64,000 nucleotides of DNA from Butyricimonas faecihominis (GTDB lineage Bacteria > Bacteroidota > Bacteroidia > Bacteroidales > Marinifilaceae), in contig NZ_AP028155.1 of assembly GCF_033096445.1 (NCBI RefSeq), positions 1,121,880-1,185,879 of the forward strand. Reading direction: 5' to 3'. The notes under the pieces are model-generated. The model saw only the letters and a program-made list of their open reading frames with translations. It was not told the origin of the DNA and ran no database searches. The position numbers and the translations under genes were made by a program. Of this stretch, positions 36,231-44,175 are shown one piece after another (the first letter of the stretch is position 1; every line of letters begins with the position of its first letter).

Positions 36231-36842
36231 ATGATTAAGTGTAACGTAACAGTGTGCGGAACCATCAGCAAGGCGGCTGTAGTGCGCACCAACAATGAGA
36301 ACAAGGCATTCACGGCATTTGCCGTAAATTGCGTGATTCCGGCAAGAAACGGTATTAACAAAACGGTGGAAATCTCTGTTGCCAAGGATGGGGAGGAATA
36401 CAACCGGGCTGACTATACCGTAGGCAAGAGAGTGGAAATTTCCGGTGTATTGACTTTCAAGAAGCGTGGAGACAATCTCTATTTCAATATGTCGGCTTCA
36501 TCGGTCAATCTTACCGTGGCTTCAAACGAGGATTCCATTAAGGGCGAAATGCACTTCCGTGGAAAGACAGGCAAGAACATCGAGGAGAAGACAGACAAGA
36601 AAGGCAAGAATTTCTTGCAGTTCTCCGCATTTTCCGCGGAAAAGGTCAATGACGGCTTCGAGTACCTGTGGGTACGCTTCTTAGGCTTTGACCGTGAACG
36701 TGAGGAGTGGCTACAACCGCAGACCGGCATTGAGGCCAAAGGTGAACTGGAGCTGTCCGTCTATAACGACAAGCTGAACATTGCCTGCAAGGTATCGGAA
36801 ATGTCGGAATATGTGAAACAGCCGTATAACCCTAACAACTGA
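36231..36842 (+). CDS. Single-stranded DNA-binding (SSB-like) protein
   Basis: 203 aa. Two successive OB-fold-like segments: the first with IKCNVTVCGTISK ... FTAFAVNCVIP and KRVEISGVLTFKKRG, the second with NFLQFSAFSAEKV ... LWVRFLGFDRE and GIEAKGELELSVY. Proteins of this kind coat the incoming strand in the recipient. The usual acidic SSB tail is absent; it ends QPYNPNN. It lies 5 bp before ardC. Confidence 0.72.
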   Translation: MIKCNVTVCGTISKAAVVRTNNENKAFTAFAVNCVIPARNGINKTVEISVAKDGEEYNRADYTVGKRVEISGVLTFKKRGDNLYFNMSASSVNLTVASNEDSIKGEMHFRGKTGKNIEEKTDKKGKNFLQFSAFSAEKVNDGFEYLWVRFLGFDREREEWLQPQTGIEAKGELELSVYNDKLNIACKVSEMSEYVKQPYNPNN

Positions 36843-36847
36843 CAGTC

Positions 36848-38560
36848 ATGGCCGGTTACAGGAAAAACAGCAATGACGGTCCGTCCGCGGAGGACAAGGC
36901 TCTTGACCTCTTTGCGGAAATGATGATCGAGCGTATCGAGACCATCAGCAAGGACTGGACGAAACCGTGGATTACCGAGGGTAGTTTAGGGTGGCCGAAG
37001 AATCTGTCCGGACGTGAGTATAATGGGATGAACGCGCTGATGTTGCTTCTTCATTGCGAGAACGAGGGCTACAAGATACCGCGTTTCTGCACCTTTGACT
37101 GCGTGCAACGGATGAACAAACCGTCCGAAAAGCAGGCAAAGGAGGGCGTGGAGCTGCCAAGAGTTTCAGTGAACAAGGGCGAAAAATCCTTCCCCGTGAT
37201 GCTCACTACCTTTACCTGCATCCACAAGGAGACCAAGGAGAAGATCAAGTATGACGATTTTAAGAAACTCTCCGATGAAGAGAAGAAGATGTACAATGTA
37301 TATCCGAAGATGCAGGTCTTCCGGGTATTCAATGTAGCCCAAACCAATCTTCAGGAAGCCCGTCCGGAACTTTGGAACAAGCTGGCGAATGGGGATGCCG
37401 TAAAGTTGGATGAAAGCGAGAAGATGTCTTTTGAACCGATGGATGTGATGATTCGAGATAACCGCTGGATTTGCCCGATCAAGCCGATGCACCAGGACAA
37501 GGCATACTTTTCCATTTCCAAGAACGAGATTGTGGTTCCCGAAAAATCCCAGTTCAAGGACGGCGAATCCTATTATGGTACTCTTTGGCATGAGATGACC
37601 CACAGCACGGGCATTGAGGGGCAACTCGACCGTATCAAACCGTCCGGTTTCGGTTCGGACGAATACGCCCGTGAGGAACTGGTGGCAGAATTAGGCAGCG
37701 CATTGGTGGCACAGCGTTACGGTATGAGCAAGGCATTGAAAGAAGAGAGCTGCGCTTATCTGAAATCCTGGCTGGACCACTTGAAGGAATCGCCCCAGTT
37801 TATCAAGACCACACTTCTGGATGTAAACAGGGCTACCTCGCTCGTTACGCAGAATGTGGATAAAATAGTGCAGGAATTGGAACAGAATAGCAAGGTGCAG
37901 CAGGATAACGGACAGCGGAATGAGGTCAAACAGTCCGTACCCGAAGGAAAGGTGTTCTACTCTTCCGTAGCCTATCTGCAATCCACCGATGACACCTCAC
38001 GACTGGATGCGCTTCGGGAGAAAGGCGATTATGAGGGATTGCTCCGGCTTGCCAAGGAGTATTATGACGGCGATGGAATCAACGAGCAATATACCTTTGC
38101 CTCTCCTCGCCAGAACAAGGGTGATGACCTGCTGATAGAAGACAAGGATTTTGCCGTGGTCTATAACAACTGCGTGGGAGGAACTTACGAGGTGATGCTG
38201 AAATACTCGGAGCAGGAAATCCGTGACCATATTACACGGTATGGTGTCCGGCTGGCAAGCAGTGACATAAAAGAGGTTGCCAAAGACATGGCGGCCGAGC
38301 AGTTCTCTGCGATGACAAGGCAGCGTACTCCTGTCCTTGAAATGCCGAGCGGAGATATTCTCCATATCGGGTATAACAGGGATGCCGACACCCTTGATGT
38401 CGGCACGGCGACCAATGCCGGACTTGCCGTCAGTCACAGTTTCCCATACGACCACGACAATTCGCTCGATTCCAATCTCCAATCCGTCAATGAAAAACTG
38501 AATGAAATGGAGCAATATCAAAAAGAGGAGGTGGAATACAGCGGCGGGATGCACCGCTGA
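36848..38560 (+). CDS. ardC: ArdC-like antirestriction metalloprotein
   Basis: 570 aa. N-terminal ssDNA-binding domain (residues 15-165: WTKPWITEGSLGWPKNLSGR, REYNGMNALML, QVFRVFNVAQTN) and a zincin domain with HEMTHST (248-254) and the downstream glutamate in REELVAELGSA. A third part of about 230 residues after a charged linker is unrelated to plasmid ArdC. ArdC proteins shield entering DNA from type I enzymes, fitting an element that carries a type I system itself. It ends EYSGGMHR, the shared tail. Confidence 0.88.
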   Translation: MAGYRKNSNDGPSAEDKALDLFAEMMIERIETISKDWTKPWITEGSLGWPKNLSGREYNGMNALMLLLHCENEGYKIPRFCTFDCVQRMNKPSEKQAKEGVELPRVSVNKGEKSFPVMLTTFTCIHKETKEKIKYDDFKKLSDEEKKMYNVYPKMQVFRVFNVAQTNLQEARPELWNKLANGDAVKLDESEKMSFEPMDVMIRDNRWICPIKPMHQDKAYFSISKNEIVVPEKSQFKDGESYYGTLWHEMTHSTGIEGQLDRIKPSGFGSDEYAREELVAELGSALVAQRYGMSKALKEESCAYLKSWLDHLKESPQFIKTTLLDVNRATSLVTQNVDKIVQELEQNSKVQQDNGQRNEVKQSVPEGKVFYSSVAYLQSTDDTSRLDALREKGDYEGLLRLAKEYYDGDGINEQYTFASPRQNKGDDLLIEDKDFAVVYNNCVGGTYEVMLKYSEQEIRDHITRYGVRLASSDIKEVAKDMAAEQFSAMTRQRTPVLEMPSGDILHIGYNRDADTLDVGTATNAGLAVSHSFPYDHDNSLDSNLQSVNEKLNEMEQYQKEEVEYSGGMHR

Positions 38561-38586
38561 GTATAAAGTCTGCTATCTGTTCTGTT

Positions 38587-38617
38587 CAGCCGTAGAGAGT
38601 CATCCTCTCTGCGGCTG
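38587..38617 (+). terminator. Stable hairpin after ardC
   Basis: 13-bp stem from 38587-38599 and 38605-38617 (CAGCCGTAGAGAG against CTCTCTGCGGCTG, one G-T pair) with a 5-nt loop. No strong U-run follows, so it may end transcription poorly or protect the 3' end. Confidence 0.5.
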
Positions 38618-38692
38618 AATTGGTTTAGTCCCACTGATAAGTCCTACTTACACAAAAATGAGAGATTTTTCACCTTAATTAGTCGCAAAATA

Positions 38693-38734
38693 TCGGCACT
38701 ATTCTGAATTAGTGCCGAAAATTTGTTACCTTTG
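38693..38734 (+). promoter_or_regulatory. Promoter with inverted-repeat operator of the AbiE-like pair
   Basis: Perfect 9-bp inverted repeat TCGGCACTA (38693-38701) and TAGTGCCGA (38710-38718), 8-nt spacer, immediately upstream of the -7 element TACCTTTG (38727-38734). It covers where the -33 element should be, so a bound protein would block RNA polymerase. AbiEi antitoxins are known to autorepress through inverted repeats in their promoter. Confidence 0.65.
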
Positions 38735-38760
38735 CAGTCGAAGAAAGGAATAATAATCAC

Positions 38761-39483
38761 ATGAGCAACGAGACGACAACATTCATACTTGACTATGCTG
38801 AAGTTCATCATGACTTTAGTTTAGGAGATTTGTTTGCTTATCTACAAGAGAAGACAGGCATCAAAAAGTCTTCTTTGTCCTGGTATCTGTTCAAGCTCGT
38901 GAATGAAAATGTACTGGTCAGAACCGGGCGGGGAACGTATGCCAAAGTGATGAAGCAGGTCTTTTCACCCCAACCGATAGAGGAAGTGAAGGAGGTTTAC
39001 GGTTTGTTGCAATCGGATTTTCCGTTTGCGAAATTCTGTGTTTATCAAGGGGACATCATAGCCCCTTTGCAACATCACCTTTCATCCAACCGCATCATCT
39101 ACGTGGAAACGGACAGGGATTCGGCAGAAACCGTTTTCAATTTCCTGAAAGACAAGAACCATGATGTTTACTTGCGACCGGACAAAAATATGATATACCG
39201 ATATGTGGATATGGACAGTCGTGTCATTTTCGTGAAAAACCTTGTTTCGGAAGCTCCCTTGCAAGAAGTATCCGGCGTACCTATGCCCACGTTGGAAAAA
39301 CTGTTAGTGGATATATTGAGAGATACGGACTTTTTCTACCTGCAAGGCAGTGAGAGTGACCGTATCATAGAAAACGCTTTTAACCTGTACACAATCAACA
39401 GGAACAGGCTTTTCAGGTATGCCGACAGGCGTAAAGTGAAGAAAGAATTATCGTCAATTTTAGAAAACTTGAACATACAATGA
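38761..39483 (+). CDS. AbiEi-like antitoxin/regulator (DUF6577 type)
   Basis: 240 aa. N-terminal winged helix (FSLGDLFAYLQEKTGIKKSS, LSWYLFKLVNENVLVRTGRG) followed by an AbiEi_C-like domain (FCVYQGDIIAPLQHHL, then RVIFVKNLVSEAPLQ and VPMPTLEKLLVDIL). It acts as antitoxin and autorepressor of type IV toxin-antitoxin pairs. The stop overlaps the toxin start (ATGA at 39480-39483). The DUF number is recalled, not searched. Confidence 0.8.
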   Translation: MSNETTTFILDYAEVHHDFSLGDLFAYLQEKTGIKKSSLSWYLFKLVNENVLVRTGRGTYAKVMKQVFSPQPIEEVKEVYGLLQSDFPFAKFCVYQGDIIAPLQHHLSSNRIIYVETDRDSAETVFNFLKDKNHDVYLRPDKNMIYRYVDMDSRVIFVKNLVSEAPLQEVSGVPMPTLEKLLVDILRDTDFFYLQGSESDRIIENAFNLYTINRNRLFRYADRRKVKKELSSILENLNIQ

Positions 39484-40553
39484 TAAAGAAAGAGTGTTTT
39501 ACGACAGAATGGATTGAACAGGTTGCATCCGAACTGCACTACAATGACAAGAACCTCATAGAGAAAGTAATCCGTGCCTTGTCCCTGCTTGAAATGTTGG
39601 TTAAAGCCGGGTGTCCTCTCGTCTTCAAGGGTGGCACAGCACTTATGCTCATCCTTGGGAAATCTGCCCATCGTCTATCAATCGACATTGATGTCATCTG
39701 TCCTCCCGGAACCAATATAGAGGACTATCTGAAATCGTTTGCCGATTTTGGCTTTATCAATCTGGAACTCGTGGAGCGCAAGCAAAGGGACGACGCGGAC
39801 ATACCTAAAAGCCATTCCAAGTTTTTCTATCAGATAGCTTACCGGAACGACACGGACGCCCAATCCTATATTCTGCTGGACGTATTGTACGAGGACATTC
39901 ATTATTTCCAAACCCGGCAAATAGCCATTGATTGCCCGTTCATACGGCTGGAGGGAGAACCGTTAATGGTGACTGTTCCGTCCGCAGAAGATATTTTAGG
40001 GGATAAACTGACAGCTTTCGCTCCCAACACTACCGGAATACCTTATTACAAGAACGGCAGGTCCTGTTCGATGGAGATAGCCAAGCAACTTTATGACGTG
40101 GGGCGGTTGTTTGAAAATGTTTCAGGATTGCAGATTACCGCAGAGGCTTTCCGCAAGATTGCGGTAGTCGAACTCTCGTACCGGTCTTTGGGAACGGATA
40201 TCGGACAGGTCTTCAACGACATCCGTCAGACGGCACTCTGTATCTCCACACGAGGTAAATCCGGAGAAGGTGATTTCAACTTGATACAAGACGGAATCAT
40301 CCGTGTAAAGTCATTTATGTACAAACAACGGTATCTGATAGACAATGCTATTATTGATGCGGCACGGGCGGCTTATTTAGCCACGCTGATTGAAAAGGGA
40401 GTCACAGAAGTGGAACGCTATTCAAACAATCCGGTTGACATCAAGGATTTGGTTATTCGACCTTCGCTGACCAACAAACTGAACAAGTTGAAAAGCAATC
40501 TACCGGAAGCCTTCTATTATTGGGCAAAGACGAGTGAACTGTTGGAAGTATGA
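39480..40553 (+). CDS. AbiEii-type nucleotidyltransferase toxin
   Basis: 357 aa. The Pol-beta-type nucleotidyltransferase signature is intact: VFKGGTALMLILG with the GG(T/S) loop, then LSIDIDVIC with the two metal-binding Asp residues, and later LEGEPLMVTVPSAEDILGDK and TAFAPNTTGIP. Enzymes of this family (AbiEii, MenA) add nucleotides to tRNA or related targets and cause abortive infection or plasmid stabilisation when the antitoxin is lost. Confidence 0.87.
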   Translation: MIKKECFTTEWIEQVASELHYNDKNLIEKVIRALSLLEMLVKAGCPLVFKGGTALMLILGKSAHRLSIDIDVICPPGTNIEDYLKSFADFGFINLELVERKQRDDADIPKSHSKFFYQIAYRNDTDAQSYILLDVLYEDIHYFQTRQIAIDCPFIRLEGEPLMVTVPSAEDILGDKLTAFAPNTTGIPYYKNGRSCSMEIAKQLYDVGRLFENVSGLQITAEAFRKIAVVELSYRSLGTDIGQVFNDIRQTALCISTRGKSGEGDFNLIQDGIIRVKSFMYKQRYLIDNAIIDAARAAYLATLIEKGVTEVERYSNNPVDIKDLVIRPSLTNKLNKLKSNLPEAFYYWAKTSELLEV

Positions 40554-40652
40554 TTTTTTGTAAACAGCACGAAGGCTATTCCTTACATAATTCACGGTCA
40601 ATATGAACGAAAGGCTGGTATTTGTAATCCTGCTCGGTGTTATCAGTGTCCT

Positions 40653-41432
40653 ATGGTTATCGTTGGATATTGGCGGCGGAAAGCCGGAGAAACGGCGTTT
40701 TTAGCTGCGCAAAAGACCGAGAAGGAGGATGAACGTGACCGTTTATGCCGTTTGGCGGTAAGAGCCGGTCATCGGGATGCTTGTCGTATGTTCTGTTGTT
40801 TACATCCGGATTTATTCAAAGAACAGCCACCACTCAAACCATTCAAATTGCACGGTACAAAAGTAGTATTCTATGGGCAATATTATCCGTCCCGGTACAA
40901 ACCGTTTCTCAACGATGATCAGCAGGCGTTCTGCCATTCAGTCTATGAGTTCAAGGAGGGAAAAATACACGGCATTGAGTTTTTCAAATCTTGCATGAAC
41001 GCCTTACAAATGGATGACCACCATTTTCATATCATGTTCATGCCTTGTAGCGATGAGTTCAAATATATCCAGCGATTCAAGCGTTTGAACTGGTATGTCT
41101 GTACCCATTGTCCGGATTCGACATCAGGATTATACGATGTTGATGTGTTCGAGCCTCGTGAATGTTTGCATGAAGCCAAAGGTTATGAGAATCGAATACT
41201 TGAACGGAATTACCGAATCACAGGAGATATAAAAGGGAAAGATGTTATTATTGTTGACGATGTACTGACTACCGGGCAAAGTATGACCGACTACAAGGAG
41301 GAGATAGAACGGTGCGGTGGCAAGGTGGTAGCTGCCATTTTCTATGGCAAGACTATCACTTTGCCGCATCCGCTGATTGTCAAATTGGAGGTGTGGGGTG
41401 ACTATATTACCCGCTTTTCCAAATCAAATTAG
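40653..41432 (+). CDS. Phosphoribosyltransferase-like protein, start uncertain
   Basis: 259 aa. The PRPP-binding loop is clear near residue 205: KDVIIVDDVLTTGQSMTDY. The N-terminal region (FLAAQKTEKEDERDRLCRLA) is helical and repeat-like; the middle resembles a ComF-like arrangement without the zinc finger. In another frame an ATG at 40603 encodes a membrane-anchor-like start (MNERLVFVILLGVISVLWLS) that would fit upstream of YWRRKA if one frameshift is assumed, so the true N-terminus may be broken. Substrate unknown; it is not an obvious purine or pyrimidine salvage enzyme. Confidence 0.65.
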   Translation: MVIVGYWRRKAGETAFLAAQKTEKEDERDRLCRLAVRAGHRDACRMFCCLHPDLFKEQPPLKPFKLHGTKVVFYGQYYPSRYKPFLNDDQQAFCHSVYEFKEGKIHGIEFFKSCMNALQMDDHHFHIMFMPCSDEFKYIQRFKRLNWYVCTHCPDSTSGLYDVDVFEPRECLHEAKGYENRILERNYRITGDIKGKDVIIVDDVLTTGQSMTDYKEEIERCGGKVVAAIFYGKTITLPHPLIVKLEVWGDYITRFSKSN

Positions 41433-41469
41433 TCTCTTTCTTTGCGGTTGGATTGTTGTAGCTATATAG

Positions 41470-42096
41470 TCAGTCAATATCATAGCCTATCACGTATTCA
41501 TCGTTGATAAGCAGATAGTAATAGCCGTTGCCACAATTCCGGTATTCTTTGCTGAAGCCTGCCGACATATCGCCATTGTCCCGTGGCTCACACCAAAGCG
41601 TTCCGTCATAACCGCAAAAATCAAAGCGACAAGTGAAAAAACTCTCTTTGTTCTTCATCGCCTCTCTGAAACGCTGCATAGATGCCGTCCCACAATATTT
41701 TTCGATAGTGGCAAGCCCAATACATTTGCCGTCAATGCGTGTTCCGGTCGTGATGTGGTTCTCGTAAAGGGATTTATCCAAATCCGCATTTGCGATGTCA
41801 CGAAGCCAGGAATTTGTATGTGTGGCAAGCCGGGCAAGTTTCTGATATTTCAGAATGAGTTTCCTGTCCGTATTCGCCTCCTGCTCTTGCGAGGGATAGT
41901 ATATCTGCTCGATGCCTGACCAATCTGTGAATACATAACCTTTTGTCCTTTTGCCGGGCGCGATAATGCCAATAATACCCCTGTCCCTATTGATGAACAA
42001 GCGTCTGCGTTTTCCTGCAATCCTCACATATAGAGACGAAGGATTGGTTTCGTTGCGAAGATAGCTCTCCGCAGGATGAATAGTTGTCGTTTCCAT
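41470..42096 (-). CDS. Element backbone protein, 208 aa
   Basis: Not recognised. Mixed, soluble, with a basic segment (YVRIAGKRRRLFINRDRG) that recalls a small beta-barrel, and an aromatic end (NGYYYLLINDEYVIGYD). Last gene of a minus-strand cluster of small acidic proteins typical of Bacteroidales mobile elements, convergent with the phosphoribosyltransferase gene. Confidence 0.6.
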   Translation of the reverse strand: METTTIHPAESYLRNETNPSSLYVRIAGKRRRLFINRDRGIIGIIAPGKRTKGYVFTDWSGIEQIYYPSQEQEANTDRKLILKYQKLARLATHTNSWLRDIANADLDKSLYENHITTGTRIDGKCIGLATIEKYCGTASMQRFREAMKNKESFFTCRFDFCGYDGTLWCEPRDNGDMSAGFSKEYRNCGNGYYYLLINDEYVIGYDID

Positions 42097-42104
42097 ATCC
42101 GTAC

Positions 42105-42332
42105 CTATTTTTCAATATTTATTTTACCCGTCCTTACCTGTACTCCGTTACGGTAGAGTGTGATTTCTCCGGGCTTGAAACCCATTTCTCCGAAAGCTAT
42201 GTATTTGATATAATCCCGGTACTTCTCGTCTGAAAAGTTTTTACCGCACAAGTTGTTGAAAAACATGGGCATTGAAAACCCATCCTCTCCTGACAACACT
42301 GTTTTGCCGTTTTGTCTGATTTCGTCTAACAT
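42105..42332 (-). CDS. Small hypothetical protein, 75 aa
   Basis: The frame starts at a TTG at 42344 but the ATG at 42332 (MLDEIRQNGK) is preferred; it overlaps the stop of the upstream gene by 7 bp, implying coupled translation. Features MPMFFNNLCGKNFSDEKY and a basic end. Function unknown. Confidence 0.55.
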   Translation of the reverse strand: MLDEIRQNGKTVLSGEDGFSMPMFFNNLCGKNFSDEKYRDYIKYIAFGEMGFKPGEITLYRNGVQVRTGKINIEK

Positions 42333-42589
42333 ACCAATTTCCAATTTTCATCATCAATGGTAAGTTTGTTCATTTCCCAATCATACTCCACTTCCGGTGC
42401 ATTAGTATAGGGAAAATTGATGGTGTAGCCGATTTGTCCGTAGGAACAATGAAGCGGCGTAACACATATTTCCCTGCCAAAATAAAGGCTCGGTGTGCAG
42501 TATTTTCGCCAGTTAAAGCGGTCTGCAAGGATGTTCCTGCAAAGTCTTCTGTAATATGATTTGTCCGATAAAGTCATAGTTGTAAACAT
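42326..42589 (-). CDS. Small hypothetical protein, 87 aa
   Basis: Starts MFTTMTLSDKSYYRRLCRNI, then aromatic residues and IDDENWKLVC at the end. Overlaps its neighbours on both sides by a few bases, the upstream one by a single base at 42589. Function unknown. Confidence 0.55.
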   Translation of the reverse strand: MFTTMTLSDKSYYRRLCRNILADRFNWRKYCTPSLYFGREICVTPLHCSYGQIGYTINFPYTNAPEVEYDWEMNKLTIDDENWKLVC

Positions 42590-42951
42590 TAGATAAATTC
42601 AACTTCAAGTGCTTGCAGCAACTCGTATATCTGTTCTTCGGCATCTTCCATATCCGACACAATATCCTTGATATGATAAGGTGCGCCATTTCTGCCGTGT
42701 CCGTCATCGCCAATCCACAAATAGGCTTCATAATCCGGGTCAAAGTCCTCGTAATATCGCTTCATACCGGCAATAAGCGTGTCGATGTCTTCATCCAGCA
42801 TATCGGCATTGAAATTGAAATCCTGCCCGTATTTGGTATAGCGTTGAAACTCAAATTGTATGCTTGTCTTGTTCTCGTCTTCAACGCTTATGCTCCAGCC
42901 TTTTTCTTGGGCAATGTCCGTTACTTTCCGTATCTGTTCTTGGGTAGTCAT
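42589..42951 (-). CDS. Small acidic hypothetical protein, 120 aa
   Basis: Very acidic (EDIDTLIAGMKRYYEDFDPD, SDMEDAEEQIYELLQ), which in this setting recalls DNA-mimic antirestriction proteins, but I recognise no family. Starts MTTQEQIRKVTDIAQEKGWS. Single-domain, no membrane part. Confidence 0.6.
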   Translation of the reverse strand: MTTQEQIRKVTDIAQEKGWSISVEDENKTSIQFEFQRYTKYGQDFNFNADMLDEDIDTLIAGMKRYYEDFDPDYEAYLWIGDDGHGRNGAPYHIKDIVSDMEDAEEQIYELLQALEVEFI

Positions 42952-42999
42952 ACTCTTTGTTTTTGTGGGGAGACCTCTCCAATCTCCCCACTGGTTGAT

Positions 43000-43332
43000 T
43001 TAATCCGTTATCTCAAAATAATATTCCTGTTCCTCGTCCGACCATTCAGCGGTCATTGCATCCGCTTCCCTCCACAGTTTGTCATAGAGAATGGCTCTTT
43101 GGTTGTCTCTCTCGTGCCACTGCCATATCTTGTGATTGAGGACAAGGCAAAGTTCCGTCCAATACTTGTAGTTGTCTTTCCATTCAGACTTGGCTCGCCT
43201 GTATGTGTCGGCTATGGCATTGTTCCCAAACTTGTCGGCAATTGAGAAGTCCTGCCAAAAGGTAGTTATCGGCTCATAACCGCTGAACTCTGTTATGTTC
43301 CATCTTGGAATAGTGATTTGCAATGCTCCCAT
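43000..43332 (-). CDS. Small hypothetical protein, 110 aa
   Basis: Tryptophan-rich (PRWNITEF, FWQDFS, KSEWKDNYKYW, EADAMTAEWSDEE), soluble and acidic at the C-terminus. Same cluster, 5 bp after the upstream gene. Not recognised. Confidence 0.6.
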   Translation of the reverse strand: MGALQITIPRWNITEFSGYEPITTFWQDFSIADKFGNNAIADTYRRAKSEWKDNYKYWTELCLVLNHKIWQWHERDNQRAILYDKLWREADAMTAEWSDEEQEYYFEITD

Positions 43333-43337
43333 ACTTG

Positions 43338-43649
43338 TTATTGTTTATGGTTTTCGTAATACTCTTCGGGCAAATGATAGAGGTCGTTCTCTGCCAAATG
43401 GTCTATGGTTTCCGCTGCCAGACGGCACGCCCATTCGTTACGCTGGTCATATCTTCCCTTGTGCCAGTTCTCCGCCAACTGCTCCATAAAGTAGAACATT
43501 AGCTTGGCTTTTTCGTTTACCAAATAGCGGTGGTCATCCGCCAATGCCTTGCCCACCTTTCGGGGTGAAGCCATTTTTCCGTTCACATAGTTTGAGAACT
43601 CGTCTGCAAAGCGTTTGTCATTCTCCGATAATTGATTGTTGTACTCCAT
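43338..43649 (-). CDS. Small hypothetical protein, 103 aa
   Basis: Helical, acidic (MEYNNQLSENDKRFADEFSN; KAKLMFYFMEQLAENWHKG). First gene of this minus-strand group; its upstream region is the non-coding module at 43650-43900. Function unknown. Confidence 0.6.
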   Translation of the reverse strand: MEYNNQLSENDKRFADEFSNYVNGKMASPRKVGKALADDHRYLVNEKAKLMFYFMEQLAENWHKGRYDQRNEWACRLAAETIDHLAENDLYHLPEEYYENHKQ

Positions 43650-43744
43650 TTCTAAAGAATTTTGATGTTAAACATTTTTTTCTTTTCCCTTTGCTTGAAG
43701 CTGTCAAACTTCGCCACCAGGATATGTTTTATGTGCGTTAAAGA

Positions 43745-43890
43745 CTATGGTGTAAGGGAGATAAGACAAGTAAACAAACAGGGAGTTAATGAAATACCAC
43801 TAATGGCACATTCGTGGAAAGCTGTCGTTAAGTCCACTGAATTGTTAGCGTAGGCGGTACTTGGCATTCTACCTCCATAGTACCTTTGCA
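43745..43890. repeat. Intergenic module A (related to the one at 46675-46840)
   Basis: Shares blocks in the same order and spacing with 46675-46840: GATAAGACAAGTAAA, GAGTT-ATGAAATACC, GGAAAG-TGT-GT, AAGTCCAC, TTAGCG, GGTACTTGGC and AGTACCTTTGCA. Each copy lies immediately upstream of a minus-strand gene and ends in an outward plus-strand promoter. The 526-bp gap at 43650-44175 holds this module plus the structured region that follows. Confidence 0.7.
43861..43888 (+). promoter_or_regulatory. Promoter in module A
   Basis: -33 TTG at 43861-43863 and -7 TACCTTTG at 43881-43888, 17 bp apart, reading right with no annotated gene ahead on that strand. Confidence 0.65.
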
Positions 43891-44110
43891 CGATAAAACA
43901 ATGCCGTGTGGCGTGATGGCCGGCTCTAAGGAGAATCCTCCGATGACTATAATGGGAGATTATCCTATAAAGGTTTTAGGATATAAATTCGGCAATAGTT
44001 TTTATTTGTTGCCGACATTATACAAAAGGATATATATGCAGTACATTATAAAAGCCCATTTAAGTCCTATATAACAGAAATCGCTACGGTAATCAGCAAG
44101 TTACCGTAGC
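43891..44110 (+). ncRNA. Candidate structured RNA (or 57-codon ORF)
   Basis: Downstream of the module A promoter lie successive hairpins: GGAG/CTCC (43930-43941), TATCCTA/TAGGATA (43961-43983), TCGGCAA/TTGCCGA (43989-44015), and a perfect 10-bp stem GCTACGGTAA/TTACCGTAGC (44083-44110) that could end the transcript. The same stretch contains an ORF from ATG 43901 to 44074 (MPCGVMAGSKEN...), with no recognised relatives. The density of stems makes a regulatory RNA the better guess. The last stem may instead terminate the PcfJ gene from the other side. Confidence 0.35.
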
Positions 44111-44175
44111 CACGCATAAAGCCACCTGCTACAATGTGTGTCGTAACAAGTGGCTGACGAAAAGAACAGAACAGA

